From NCBI GenBank assembly GCA_021654635.1, contig AP025179.1, forward strand, positions 1-64,000: a DNA stretch of 64,000 nucleotides. Direction: 5' to 3'. Under the pieces are notes generated by a model that was given only the letters and a program-made list of their open reading frames with translations, was not told the DNA's origin and searched no databases. The position numbers were made by a program, and so were the translations under genes. Origin of the DNA: Mycobacterium kiyosense (GTDB lineage Bacteria > Actinomycetota > Actinomycetes > Mycobacteriales > Mycobacteriaceae). Below, one piece after another: positions 33,985 to 42,708 of the stretch (position 1 is the first letter of the stretch; each line of letters begins with the position of its first letter).

Positions 33985-34967
33985 CTTCGCTCCTCTGATT
34001 GGGCAGCCGGTCGGGGCAGCAGCCGCGTGGTGGGCAGGGGCGGTCCCGGCAGGCGGGTGACCGCACCCCGGTAACCCGTGACGGCACCGAAGCGGTCCCA
34101 GCCGGGCCCGTCGTTGCCGTCCTGCCACAACTGACGATAGGTGACGATGTCGTCGTGGTTGCGACCGACGAAGTTCCACCACATCACCAGCTGTTCGCCG
34201 AACGGGACGCCGCCCAGCAGCAGCACTCGCGCCGGCCCGTCCCCCGCGTTGCGCACGTGTAGCGTGCGATGGCCCGGCCCCTGGTATCCCAGCTCGGCGA
34301 CCGCCAGCGCGACCCCGCACAGTTCTACCGGACCCGCGTCGCACAGCACCCCGTGCTCGAAGGCCGGGTCGACGTCGAGTTCTATCGCGGCCCGTGGCTC
34401 GAGGTCAAGCTGTGCGCCCAGCAGCGGCGTGAAAGTCGTTACCGGCGAACGGCTTCCGGCCAGCTCACCGAGGAACACCCGGAGCTGCGCGTGTGGCCGC
34501 GAAACCGTTTCGGGCCGGTGGTGCGCGAAGTCGCGTCCGGTGTCGCGCGCCGAATCGGGCAGTGCCACCCACAGCTGGGCGCCGTGCAGCACCCGGCCCG
34601 GGGTGGACACCTCGGAATGGCAGATGCCCGCACCCGCGGTCATCAGGTTCAGCTCGCCGGGGTGCACCATCGCGTGGACGCCGGCGCTGTCGCGATGCTC
34701 GACTTCGCCGTCGAACAGCCAACTCACCGTTTGCAGTCCGGTGTGCGGGTGCGGCGGGACGTCCATCTGCGTGGTGGCGGGGCCGTAGTGGTCGATGAAG
34801 CACCACGCCCCGATCAGGGACCGCTGCCGCTGTGGCAGGGTGCGCTGTACCCGGATGGCCCGCGGACCACCCAGCGGGACTTCCCGCGGGTGCAGCACCT
34901 CGGTGGTGGAGGTCGTCGGCGAAGCGCCGCAAGCGACTTCGGGCGGCGCAGCCTCCAGGTTGCTCAC
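33981..34967 (-). CDS. Pirin-family protein
   Basis: A 328-residue bicupin. The N-terminal cupin has the metal ligands in PPHPHTGLQTVSWLFDGEVE and GAGICHSEVSTPG. The C-terminal cupin includes PARVLLLGGVPFGEQLVMWW and FVGRNHDDI. Pirins are metal proteins, some with quercetin 2,3-dioxygenase activity, others regulators. It is coupled to the downstream GNAT gene. The 26-bp gap from the acyl-CoA dehydrogenase gene suggests a three-gene minus-strand unit. Confidence 0.9.
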   Translation of the reverse strand: MSNLEAAPPEVACGASPTTSTTEVLHPREVPLGGPRAIRVQRTLPQRQRSLIGAWCFIDHYGPATTQMDVPPHPHTGLQTVSWLFDGEVEHRDSAGVHAMVHPGELNLMTAGAGICHSEVSTPGRVLHGAQLWVALPDSARDTGRDFAHHRPETVSRPHAQLRVFLGELAGSRSPVTTFTPLLGAQLDLEPRAAIELDVDPAFEHGVLCDAGPVELCGVALAVAELGYQGPGHRTLHVRNAGDGPARVLLLGGVPFGEQLVMWWNFVGRNHDDIVTYRQLWQDGNDGPGWDRFGAVTGYRGAVTRLPGPPLPTTRLLPRPAAQSEERR

Positions 34968-34993
34968 CTTCGCGACCTTACTCGCGGGCGGTG

Positions 34994-36376
34994 TCAGCGC
35001 CCCGGTGGGCGCAGCGCCTTCATCGCGACCCGCATGAACGGCTCGGGCACCCGATCCTTCAGCGATAGCGCGGCATCGGCGGCGCGCGATCGCAGCGGCG
35101 TTCCGCGGCCGAACACCCGATTCAGCGGCCCCCCGCTCGGTTCGAGCGAGACGTGCAGCGGCGGAGTGTCGACGTTCGACCCCAGCGCGTTGGCTATCAC
35201 CATCCGCTGGATCTCGCTGGTACCTTCAAAGATGGTGTACAGCTTGGCATCCCGATACCATTTCTCCACCGGATGATCGGTGATGTAGCCCCAGCCGCCC
35301 ATCGTCTGGATGGCGCGTTCGGTGGCGCGGACCGCGACCTCGCTGGCGGCCATCTTCGACATCGACCCCTCACCCCGTTCGAAGGGGACCCCGTTGGCCG
35401 CCATCCAGGATGCCCGCCATGTCAGCAGCCGAGCGGCGTCGATCTGAGTTGCCAACTCCGCCAAGGGAAATGCGATGCCCTGGTTGTCGATGATGGGACC
35501 GCCGAACGCTTCCCGTTCGGTGGCGTAGGCGGTCGCGTATTCCAGTGCGGCGCGGGCGATTCCGATCGCCTGCGCGGCGACCATCGGCCGGGTCTGTTCA
35601 AACGTGCCGAGTGTGGCCGAACCGGACTTCTTGCCGCCCGCGACCACTTCCCGCGCCTTGGCCAGCTTGTGCTCCAGCTTGTCCTGGCCGCCGAGCAGGT
35701 TGGCGCCGGGAACGCGCACCCCGTTGAACTTCAGTTCGGCGGTGTGCGACGCGCGGCAGCCCAGCTTGTCGAGCTTGCGCACCAACTCCAGCCCCGGGGT
35801 GCCGCCGGGCACCACGAACAGCGCCTGACCGCGGTGGCCGAGTTCCTGGTCGACGACCGCGTTGACGACGTGGACGTTGGCGATGCCCCCGTTACCGATC
35901 CACATTTTGTGGCCGTCGATGATCCAGTCGTCGCCGTCGCGGCGTGCCGTGGTGCGCAGGTTGCGAACGTCGCTGCCGCCTTCGGGTTCAGAAATCGCCA
36001 GCGCGGCGAGCTTGATATCGCCTGGCGTTCCGAAACATTCAGGTGCCCACTCCAGCATCTGCTCGGGGGAGGCGGCCTGACCGATCGCCGACAGCGCCAA
36101 CGCCGGCATGACGATCGCCAGGCCGATTCCCGCGCAACCCCAGAACAGCTCCTCCATGAACATCGGCAGCGAGATGCCGGTCGGGTCCCCGATCAGATCC
36201 CGGTAGAACAACGGACTGTAGAAGCCGCGCTGTGCGGCCTCCTCTAGCACCGGCCAGGGGAACTCCTGGCGCTGGTCGTACTCGAGCGCGACGGGCCGGA
36301 TCACTTCTTCGGCGAACTCGTGGGTGCGCCGGGCCAAGTCGTGCTGGGCTGCTGTAGGAGTCAGGTCGAAGGTCAT
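34994..36376 (-). CDS. Acyl-CoA dehydrogenase
   Basis: A 460-residue flavoprotein starting MTFDLTPTAAQHDLARRTHE at the ATG 36376; the open frame further upstream shadows whiB5. FAD and substrate motifs are LAALAISEPEGGSDV, IDGHKMWIGNGGIANV, and QTMGGWGYITDHPVEKWYRD. The catalytic Glu is in YTIFEGTSEIQRM. The C-terminal extension of about 70 residues is longer than in short-chain enzymes. It probably oxidises a fatty or branched acyl-CoA; chain length cannot be read. First gene of the ACAD-pirin-GNAT unit. Confidence 0.9.
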   Translation of the reverse strand: MTFDLTPTAAQHDLARRTHEFAEEVIRPVALEYDQRQEFPWPVLEEAAQRGFYSPLFYRDLIGDPTGISLPMFMEELFWGCAGIGLAIVMPALALSAIGQAASPEQMLEWAPECFGTPGDIKLAALAISEPEGGSDVRNLRTTARRDGDDWIIDGHKMWIGNGGIANVHVVNAVVDQELGHRGQALFVVPGGTPGLELVRKLDKLGCRASHTAELKFNGVRVPGANLLGGQDKLEHKLAKAREVVAGGKKSGSATLGTFEQTRPMVAAQAIGIARAALEYATAYATEREAFGGPIIDNQGIAFPLAELATQIDAARLLTWRASWMAANGVPFERGEGSMSKMAASEVAVRATERAIQTMGGWGYITDHPVEKWYRDAKLYTIFEGTSEIQRMVIANALGSNVDTPPLHVSLEPSGGPLNRVFGRGTPLRSRAADAALSLKDRVPEPFMRVAMKALRPPGR

Positions 36377-36470
36377 GGGTATGCCTTTGCGTTCGCTGCC
36401 TCGGCCCGAGCGGGGGCCACCAACGACCCCCGTATACCCGGCGTGCGGTCGCGCAATCCGCGGTCGGCGC

Positions 36471-36887
36471 TCAGGCGGCGGTGCGGGGACCCAGCCGGGC
36501 GGCGGGCAGGTGCAGCACCACCGCATTGACGGCCACGGTGTTGCTTTCGTGGCGGGCCAGCAGCGCGGCGTTCTCGGGCAGTTGCCGGGCATTGATCTCG
36601 CCGGCGGCGATGCGCCGCAATTCCTCGTGGGCCTGCGCGAGCTGTTCGCGTTTGCGGTACTGGCCGCCGGGTAGCTTCACGCCGGCCCAGACCCCGTACT
36701 CCTCGCGATGTGTGATTGCCCGCTGCGCGCACAGTCGCTGCTGAGCCAGTGGGCACCGACGCAGGCATTGAATCCGCGCCTCGGTGGCCGACCGCTCGTA
36801 GGCGCGCGCCTTAGCCGCGCCGTCGCCGCCGTCGTCGTCGGGATAGCCGAACCAGAGTTCTGGGTTGGATGCGCAGGGGTTTGCCAT
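36471..36887 (-). CDS. whiB5: WhiB-family iron-sulfur transcription factor WhiB5
   Basis: A 138-residue WhiB protein starting MANPCASNPELWFGYPDDDG with AAGGAG upstream. Four cysteines would ligate the [4Fe-4S] cluster: one near residue 5, the CLRRC pair, and LCAQR. The beta-turn YGVWAGVKLPGG and a basic stretch (QYRKREQ) form the DNA or sigma-factor contact. The length and the extended C-terminus match M. tuberculosis WhiB5, a regulator tied to reactivation and, in published work, to type VII secretion genes. It is divergent from the XRE regulator and next to the ESX-associated series. Confidence 0.92.
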   Translation of the reverse strand: MANPCASNPELWFGYPDDDGGDGAAKARAYERSATEARIQCLRRCPLAQQRLCAQRAITHREEYGVWAGVKLPGGQYRKREQLAQAHEELRRIAAGEINARQLPENAALLARHESNTVAVNAVVLHLPAARLGPRTAA

Positions 36888-37029
36888 GTGTGGAGCTCCT
36901 TTCCAACGAAACGTATGCGGAATCGTATACACACCAGGCTGCTTCCGACAAGAGAAACGAGATAAAAACGTATATAACAAGAGTGGTCGGGCGGGCTGTG
37001 TAATATCCGCCGTATGGCCGGAGCCAGCC
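36888..37029. promoter_or_regulatory. Divergent whiB5 / XRE regulator promoter with CGTAT repeats
   Basis: A 142-bp region, distinctly AT-richer than its surroundings. The pentamer CGTAT occurs at 36912-36916, 36924-36928 and 36969-36973, twice followed by A. TATAAC within GTATATAAC is a good -10 for one direction. The repeats are candidate operator half-sites for WhiB5, the XRE protein, or both. Confidence 0.45.
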
Positions 37030-37803
37030 GTGAGCCGTGAGTCGGCCGGCGCGGCCATGCGCGCGTTGCGCGAGTCGCGGGACTGGTCGCTCGCGGACCT
37101 CGCGGCAGCCACCGGGGTGAGCATCATGGGGCTCAGCTACCTCGAGCGGGGCGCCCGCAAGCCCCACAAAAGCACAGTTCAAAAAGTCGAAAACGGCTTG
37201 GGCCTGCCTCCGGGCACCTACTCGCGCCTGTTGGTCGCCGCCGATCCCGACGCGGAGCTGGCGCGCCTGCTCGCAGCGCAGCCGCCCGAAACCGGTGTCG
37301 CGCGGCGGGCCGGACCGGTCGTCGTGGACCGCCACGACGACACCGATGTGCTGGAGGGATACGCCGAAGCGCAGCTGGAGACGCTCAGGTCCGTCATCGA
37401 TCGTCTGCCGGCGAAGACATCAAACGAATATGAGACGTATATTCTGTCTGTGATCGCTCAATGTGTGAAGGCGGAGATGCTGGCCGCCAGCTCGTGGCGG
37501 GTCGCGGTGAACGCCGGCGCCGACTCGGCCGGTCGCCTGATGGAGCACCTGCAAGCGCTTGAAGCGACGCGCAGCGCGCTGCTGGAGCGCATGCCGGGGA
37601 GTCTGAGTGCGCGCTTCGACCGGGCCTGTGCGCGGTCTTCGCTGCCGGACGCTGTTATCGCGGCCCTGCTCGGTGTCGGTGGTGACGAGGTGTGGGACAT
37701 CCGCAACCGGGGTGTCATCCCGCCGGGAGCGATGCCGCGGGTGCGCGCCTTCACCGAGGCGATGGAAGGCGAGCCCGTGGGTGACGCAGAGGACGACCGG
37801 TGA
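37030..37803 (+). CDS. XRE-family transcriptional regulator, Rv0023 type
   Basis: A 257-residue protein; the GTG at 37030 gives MSRESAGAAMRALRESRDW as in homologues. The N-terminal helix-turn-helix (about residues 10-65) reads WSLADLAAATGVSIMGLSYLE and GARKPHKSTVQKVE. The C-terminal half is helical and specific to this mycobacterial family (DVLEGYAEAQLET, ILSVIAQCVKAEMLAASSW). The next gene starts inside its stop (GTGA), so the regulator is the first gene of the secretion-associated series and a likely controller of it. Confidence 0.9.
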   Translation: MSRESAGAAMRALRESRDWSLADLAAATGVSIMGLSYLERGARKPHKSTVQKVENGLGLPPGTYSRLLVAADPDAELARLLAAQPPETGVARRAGPVVVDRHDDTDVLEGYAEAQLETLRSVIDRLPAKTSNEYETYILSVIAQCVKAEMLAASSWRVAVNAGADSAGRLMEHLQALEATRSALLERMPGSLSARFDRACARSSLPDAVIAALLGVGGDEVWDIRNRGVIPPGAMPRVRAFTEAMEGEPVGDAEDDR

Positions 37804-38606
37804 GTTACCTCGAACTGCAGGCACTGACCCGCGCCCACGAACTGTTCGGCGGCTCCGGCCCGGCAGCCGGCCTGGATGCGAATACCGCGCAGTTCCACGA
37901 CGCGTCGAATCCCGCTGTGGCACAACATCATTATGAACGTGCGGCGACTCGCGCCCAGGCCGCCCTGACGTCGTCGGCGCAAACGGATGCGGCGGCGACC
38001 GCGGTGCTCGCCGGTGCCCATCGAGATCGGGCCGCCGCGCGCGAACTCACCGGCGCCGTGCTCGGTGAAGCTCGGGCCGATGCCGCGACGACACCTCTGA
38101 CGCCGCTGGCCCAACGTGAAGCGATGCGTCGCCGGGTGGCGCGGTTGCGCGCGCAACGCGCGCACGTCGCCGCCGCGCGGAGCCGGTCGCGGCGACACGC
38201 CGCCGCCCTGCGCGCGCTGCGCTATCGGATGACGCACCACGGCGGCGGTCGTCGACTGCCCTTGCCGAGTGGGCGCGCCGGGCTCGCGGTGCGTGCCGCC
38301 CTGTCCCGGCTGGGCCGCCCGTATGTCTGGGGTGCCACCGGGCCGGATCAGTTCGACTGCTCCGGGCTGGTCCAGTGGGCTTACGCGCAGGCCGGCGTGC
38401 ACCTCGACCGCACTACATACCAGCAGATCAACGATGGCGTCCCGGTGCCGCGGTCGCAGGTGCGTCCCGGCGACCTGGTGTTTCCGCATGCCGGTCACGT
38501 GCAGTTGGCGATCGGCAACAACCTGGTGGTCGAGGCGCCTTATTCAGGTGCCTCGGTGCGGATCAGCCCGCTGGGCGGCAACGTGCAGATTCGGCGGCCA
38601 CTGTGA
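37800..38606 (+). CDS. NlpC/P60 peptidoglycan hydrolase, Rv0024 type
   Basis: A 268-residue protein, GTG start overlapping the previous stop. The N-terminal 150 residues form Ala/Arg-rich helices with no Sec signal peptide. The C-terminal NlpC/P60 domain has the catalytic Cys in FDCSGLVQWAYAQAG, and the His in PHAGHVQLAIG. Such enzymes cut D-Glu to diaminopimelate bonds. Lack of a signal plus the ESX setting suggest a non-Sec route, as for other ESX-linked proteins, but this is inference. Active-site residues are intact. Confidence 0.9.
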   Translation: MSYLELQALTRAHELFGGSGPAAGLDANTAQFHDASNPAVAQHHYERAATRAQAALTSSAQTDAAATAVLAGAHRDRAAARELTGAVLGEARADAATTPLTPLAQREAMRRRVARLRAQRAHVAAARSRSRRHAAALRALRYRMTHHGGGRRLPLPSGRAGLAVRAALSRLGRPYVWGATGPDQFDCSGLVQWAYAQAGVHLDRTTYQQINDGVPVPRSQVRPGDLVFPHAGHVQLAIGNNLVVEAPYSGASVRISPLGGNVQIRRPL

Positions 38607-38654
38607 GACGCCGCCGGCGCCCAGTCGGCTGGGCAGGATGAGAAGGTTGAAGCC

Positions 38655-39017
38655 ATGTCGGACCAAGCCGGGTCTTCGGTAGCGGCCATCCAGCAGCGCC
38701 AGGCGGTGCTGGCCCGAAAGCACAGCGTGATCGCCGACGCCGACCGGAAGTTGGCTGAGGTCCTGGCCGGCGCCCACGAGACGATGCGCGACAGCGTCCG
38801 TCGGCTCGAGACAATCGCCGCCGAAATCGAGCACGCGGTTTCACAGCAGGACGAATCGGCGCTCGACACACCGATGGGTGCGCGCGAATTCCAGCGGTTC
38901 CTGGTCGCAAAGCAACGTGAGATCGCCGCAGTGGTGGCCGGGGCACGTGCGGTCAGCCGCGCGAATAGCGTTGTGCTGCAAAGCTTGCAGGATCAGTACT
39001 CGGTTCGAACCGGGTGA
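38655..39017 (+). CDS. DUF4226 protein, Rv0025 type
   Basis: A 120-residue, almost wholly helical acidic protein starting [20 protein letters not shown]. The DUF4226 core ends in [20 protein letters not shown], and the same GAR-FQRFL motif recurs in the next gene, showing the two share a domain. In M. tuberculosis such proteins occur only next to P60 and ESX-associated genes. Probably a substrate, chaperone or structural partner; no catalytic residues are seen. Confidence 0.8.
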   Translation: MSDQAGSSVAAIQQRQAVLARKHSVIADADRKLAEVLAGAHETMRDSVRRLETIAAEIEHAVSQQDESALDTPMGAREFQRFLVAKQREIAAVVAGARAVSRANSVVLQSLQDQYSVRTG

Positions 39018-39055
39018 ATTGCCCGGCTGGGTGCGCCTAGGTACTGTTCGGCGGC

Positions 39056-40543
39056 ATGGCGACCGACCAGGACGTCTTCGCTGCGATGCAGCTCATCGCG
39101 GCCCGCACCGGCGACCCCAAGGCGTGGCAGGCCGGGCTCACCGCGCAGGAGGTGATCGACTTCCTCAGCCCCGCGACGCCCGGGCAGGTACGCGACGCAC
39201 TTCTGGACCGGATCCGCCGGCAGCATCCGGACGTGTTCGACCCGGCAGGCGCGCCGCTACCGGACCGGGTGCCCGCACCGCCACGGTCCCCGGCCCCGCC
39301 GGACCACGCGGACGGCGACGCCGCCAAAGCCATCGCCGAGGCGGAAGCCGCGCTGGCGCACCAGAATTCGATGACGTCCCAACTGGACCTGCAAGTCGTC
39401 ACGGCCATTCTCAACGCGCACCTGACGAACGCCGAAGGCAACGACACGCTGGCATCGCTGCAGCGGGAGATCGAGACCGCCGTAGCCACCCGCTCGGACC
39501 TGGACACCCCGGCCGGCGCGCGCGATTTCCAGCGGTTCCTGATCGGCAAACTCAGGGACATCCGCGCCGTGGTCGCGACCGCGGGCCTCGACGACACCTC
39601 GAAATCAGCCCTGATGGCAGCTTGGACGTCGCTATACAACGCATCGAAGGACGAACCCCCGCGCGACCGGGTGGCCGCGGCGCCCGCGCCCGCGGGTAGC
39701 GGTGGCGCCAGCGGCGGAGGCCAACAGCCGGCGCCGGCCCCCTCCGGCTCCGGATCAGACCCGCTGCTGGACTCGCTGCTGCTGGACGACCCGGGCCTGG
39801 CGGGAGCGCCGATGCAGGAACCTGCCGCGATGCCGGCGGCAAGTTCCGGCGCCGGCTCCCCTCCGTCCAGTGCGGCGGCGCCCGGCGCCGGAGCGGGCCT
39901 GCCCAGCTCGGGCTCGCCCAGCGGCTTGTCCCTGCCCGGACTGTCGGGAGCAGGGACCGGACGCGATGGCGGTGCGCTCGGCGACGGGCTTTTCGACGAG
40001 GAATCCGACCGGCATGAGCGCAAACCGACCGACGCGGGCTCGAAGAAAGACGACACCGACCACGATGCCGACCACGAGGCGGATCACCAAGACGATCCCC
40101 AGCACCAGCCTGAGGCCGAACAGCCCGAAACGCCGCCGGCTGGCCCGACGACGGTGACGCTGCCCAACGGTGAGACGGTGACCGCCGCCAGCCCGCAGCT
40201 CGCCGCGGCCATCAAGGCCGCCGCGGGGGGAACGCCGATCCCCGACGCCTTTCAGCAGCAGGGAATCAGCATCCCGCAGCCGGGTACTGCGGTCGCCCAC
40301 CCCGTCGACCCGGCCCAGCTCACACCGGGTGACATCGGCATCTTCACCGACCGGCACGCCCTTGCCCTGGGCCGCAGCAAGGCGCTGCTGGACGGCCAGA
40401 TTCAGCAGGTTTCCACCGTGACCGGACCCAGCTTCCTAGGCTGGGAGCATCCGCCGGCGCCGGAGGCGCACGCAGCAGGTGCCCCGCCGCCCGCCGGCGA
40501 TGTCCCGACGCCCACCCGGCCGTCGGCGATGCTGACCGGCTAG
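39056..40543 (+). CDS. DUF4226 protein with long Pro/Gly/Ala/Asp tail, Rv0026 type
   Basis: A 495-residue protein. Residues 1-75 form a small domain (DVFAAMQLIAARTGDPKAWQ). A DUF4226 domain follows (about 90-200), ending GARDFQRFLIGKLRDIRAVV. A disordered Ala/Gly/Pro stretch leads to a His/Asp-rich run (DHDADHEADHQDD, near 337-350). The C-terminal module has VTLPNGETVTAASPQLAAAI and LTPGDIGIFTDRHALALG, resembling the binding modules of secreted mycobacterial proteins. Longer than the recalled ~448-residue M. tuberculosis form. No signal peptide. Confidence 0.78.
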   Translation: MATDQDVFAAMQLIAARTGDPKAWQAGLTAQEVIDFLSPATPGQVRDALLDRIRRQHPDVFDPAGAPLPDRVPAPPRSPAPPDHADGDAAKAIAEAEAALAHQNSMTSQLDLQVVTAILNAHLTNAEGNDTLASLQREIETAVATRSDLDTPAGARDFQRFLIGKLRDIRAVVATAGLDDTSKSALMAAWTSLYNASKDEPPRDRVAAAPAPAGSGGASGGGQQPAPAPSGSGSDPLLDSLLLDDPGLAGAPMQEPAAMPAASSGAGSPPSSAAAPGAGAGLPSSGSPSGLSLPGLSGAGTGRDGGALGDGLFDEESDRHERKPTDAGSKKDDTDHDADHEADHQDDPQHQPEAEQPETPPAGPTTVTLPNGETVTAASPQLAAAIKAAAGGTPIPDAFQQQGISIPQPGTAVAHPVDPAQLTPGDIGIFTDRHALALGRSKALLDGQIQQVSTVTGPSFLGWEHPPAPEAHAAGAPPPAGDVPTPTRPSAMLTG

Positions 40544-40603
40544 CCACCAACGAAGAGGAAAGCCCGCCGCCCGCCGGGCCGGCGACCAGCAGAGGAGGAG
40601 CCG

Positions 40604-40921
40604 ATGGCCGAACGGATTCATGTGGTGCCCGCGCACTTGCGGGAAGCCGCGGCCCGTCACCAACAGACCTCCGATCATCTGCGGACCATCCCGTCCTCAC
40701 ACGCCGCCATCCAACAGAGCCTGGACTCGCTCGGCCCGATCTTCTCCGAGCTCCGGGAGGCGGGACGCGAACTGCTCGAGCAGCGACGCCGCTGCTACGA
40801 ACAGCAGGCCGACGACCACGCCGACATCGCCCAGCACCTCGAGATCTCGGCCGCGACGTGGGAGCGGCACGAACAAGACGCGGCGGGCATGCTCGGCGGC
40901 ATCGTCGACGGTGACCGATGA
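40604..40921 (+). CDS. EspC-like ESX secretion-associated protein, Rv0027 type
   Basis: A 105-residue all-helical protein starting MAERIHVVPAHLREAAARHQ, the typical opening of DUF2580/EspC-type proteins. A Ser/Gly-rich turn (SLDSLGPIF) separates two long helices, giving a WXG100-like hairpin, although no canonical WxG is present. AGAGGAGGA lies just before the start. It is the nearest thing in this window to an Esx-like secreted helical hairpin. Confidence 0.72.
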   Translation: MAERIHVVPAHLREAAARHQQTSDHLRTIPSSHAAIQQSLDSLGPIFSELREAGRELLEQRRRCYEQQADDHADIAQHLEISAATWERHEQDAAGMLGGIVDGDR

Positions 40922-40931
40922 CGGGTCCTGC

Positions 40932-41243
40932 ATGACCGACGCCAATCCCGCTTTCGACACAGTGCACCCCAGCGGGCACATCCTGGTTCGGTCCTGCCGC
41001 GGCGGATACCTGCACAGCGTCGCGTTGAGCGAGGCGGCCATGGAGACCGACGCCGAGACGCTGGCCGAAGGAATCCTGCTGACCGCCGACGTGTCATGCC
41101 TGAAGGCGTTGCTGGAAGTGCGCGACGAGATCATCGCGGCCGGGCACACGCCGTCGGCGGAAGTTCCCTCCGCCGCCGAACTCGACGCCGCAATCGAGAA
41201 GCTGCTGGCGCACCAGCTGCACCGCCGATCGACGACGAGCTAG
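40932..41243 (+). CDS. DUF2694-type ESX-associated protein, Rv0028 type
   Basis: A 103-residue protein from the ATG at 40932 (MTDANPAFDTVHPSGHILVR). A GTG at 40911 overlapping the previous gene is an alternative giving 110 residues. It has a beta-rich N-terminal half (ILVRSCRGGYLHSVALSE) and a helical end with ETLAEGILLTADVSCLKALL. The family is found beside ESX genes; the M. tuberculosis homologue is about 101 residues. Function unknown. Confidence 0.72.
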   Translation: MTDANPAFDTVHPSGHILVRSCRGGYLHSVALSEAAMETDAETLAEGILLTADVSCLKALLEVRDEIIAAGHTPSAEVPSAAELDAAIEKLLAHQLHRRSTTS

Positions 41244-41383
41244 AGCAACCAGGTTCGTGCGCTCTCGGGATCCGGCGCGATATCGAGCGGGGGCTCAATC
41301 GGGTTGTCGCCGAACAACTCTCGTGCCCGGCCGAGCAGCGCGCGCACCTCGTCGAGTTGCTGCTGCAACCCAGAATCGGCCAT
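41240..41383 (-). CDS. Possible 47-residue acidic helical protein
   Basis: A minus-strand ORF in the gap between the Rv0028-type and Rv0029-type genes. Its TAG overlaps the opposite TAG (shared CTAG). The product is MADSGLQQQLDEVRALLGRA, then RELFGDNPIEPPLDIAPDPE and SARTWLL. About 78% of codons end in G or C, coding-like for this genome. No Shine-Dalgarno is present, but TACCGT lies 6 bases before the ATG, fitting a -10 of a leaderless mRNA. Unrecognised family; could be chance. Confidence 0.4.
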   Translation of the reverse strand: MADSGLQQQLDEVRALLGRARELFGDNPIEPPLDIAPDPESARTWLL

Positions 41384-41474
41384 GAAGATACGGTACTTCG
41401 ACCACCCCGCCGGCACAATTCACCGTGTGCATCCGCGGCAACGAAGACTCTGCAGCTACCGCTACGCTTAGCCG

Positions 41475-42659
41475 GTGGGGATCTTCGGTCGGGTGACGGC
41501 GCGCCAGCGCCTGCGCCGGGCAACCGCGGAATCGCTCACGGTGCCCACGTTCAGCGGCCCGCCGGACTGCACCCCCTGGGTCATCGGCGAGTTGTGGCCG
41601 CCGGAGTTGTCGCACGCTACGCGCGAAACCGCGCCGCTCGCAACGTATCTCAAGGCGGACCTACAACGGATAGCTGACAACGCAAACGCCGACCTCAGAT
41701 CCATCGGGCGGGTGGGAATGACCTTCGTGGAGCGCCGCGAGGCGGAAGCCCGAGTGATCGACGAAGCCCGTGCCCTGGCGCAGCGACGAGTCGAGTCGAC
41801 CTTGCGTCAGCTACGCGACGCGACGGGGCGCGCGACCACCGACGGCTCGTTTTCCCTAGCGGCCGGCGACACCGATATCGACAAGACCGGGGTCATCCCG
41901 GCGGTCCGCGACGAGCCGGCCGTCGACACCGACAGCAGCCGGGTTCCGCCACCCATGCAGGACCGGCCCGCAGCCGCGGCGCCGGCGCACCCTGAGGCGC
42001 CGCCCCGGGCCCCCGCGTCCGCTGACGCGAAGCAGCCGACCGAGCACACGCTGCGGGGTGTGCTGGCCTTCGTAGCCCGTCAGGAGCCCCGGCTGGGCTG
42101 GGCGGTCGGCGAGCGTGCGGACGGGACGACAGTCCTGGTCACCGACCTCGCGCACGGCTGGATCCCGCCGGGGATCGCCGTCCCCGAAGGAGTACGACTG
42201 CTCGACCCGGACCGTCGCCGCGGACGCGCTGTGGAATTGCTGGGCGCCACGACGCGGGCGCTGGCCTACGCACCGGGCGATGCGTCCACATTGTCCTCCG
42301 ACGTGCCCGCCACCCCGCCGTCGCTGCAGCCATTCCAGTTGCCGCCGGTCGATGACCTGGGCTGGGAGCTCGGCGCCGCCACGCACTGGCGGGACGGCCT
42401 GCCACGGCTGGTGAATACGCTGGCCAAGGCAGCCGCCGCCGGTGCCGATCTGGTCGATCAAGAAGTCGATTTGCTGCGCGTGCACCTGGACACCGTCCGC
42501 TACCAGCTGCTGGGCCAGTATCCCGAGCCCGATCCGGCCCAGCTGCTCAACTGCATGTTGTTGGCCGCCACCGAACGAAGCGTCGCCGGGGACGCCATTT
42601 CGGCGAACTATCACTTCGCCTGGTTCCGGAAATTGACCGGGCCGAAGACCGGTGAATAG
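41475..42659 (+). CDS. DUF5631/DUF5632-type protein, Rv0029 type
   Basis: A 394-residue protein starting MGIFGRVTARQRLRRATAES. The N-terminal domain has CTPWVIGELWPPELSHATRE and a helical segment. A Pro/Ala-rich linker (about 160-195) leads to a middle domain (EHTLRGVLAFVARQEPRLGW, DGTTVLVTDLAHGWIPPGI). The helical C-terminus is LGWELGAATHWRDGLPRLVN and ends ISANYHFAWFRKLTG. These domains are known only from mycobacterial ESX-linked genes. No membrane segment or signal peptide; probably a cytosolic partner or a non-Sec substrate. Confidence 0.78.
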   Translation: MGIFGRVTARQRLRRATAESLTVPTFSGPPDCTPWVIGELWPPELSHATRETAPLATYLKADLQRIADNANADLRSIGRVGMTFVERREAEARVIDEARALAQRRVESTLRQLRDATGRATTDGSFSLAAGDTDIDKTGVIPAVRDEPAVDTDSSRVPPPMQDRPAAAAPAHPEAPPRAPASADAKQPTEHTLRGVLAFVARQEPRLGWAVGERADGTTVLVTDLAHGWIPPGIAVPEGVRLLDPDRRRGRAVELLGATTRALAYAPGDASTLSSDVPATPPSLQPFQLPPVDDLGWELGAATHWRDGLPRLVNTLAKAAAAGADLVDQEVDLLRVHLDTVRYQLLGQYPEPDPAQLLNCMLLAATERSVAGDAISANYHFAWFRKLTGPKTGE

Positions 42660-42708
42660 GCCCAATCGTTGAATTGACGCTGGTCGGGGCCATCGACATA
42701 CTGGCCTG

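Noticed and set aside
35153..36247. 364-codon plus-strand frame opposite the acyl-CoA dehydrogenase
   Set aside because: No domain or start signal; shadow of the minus-strand gene.
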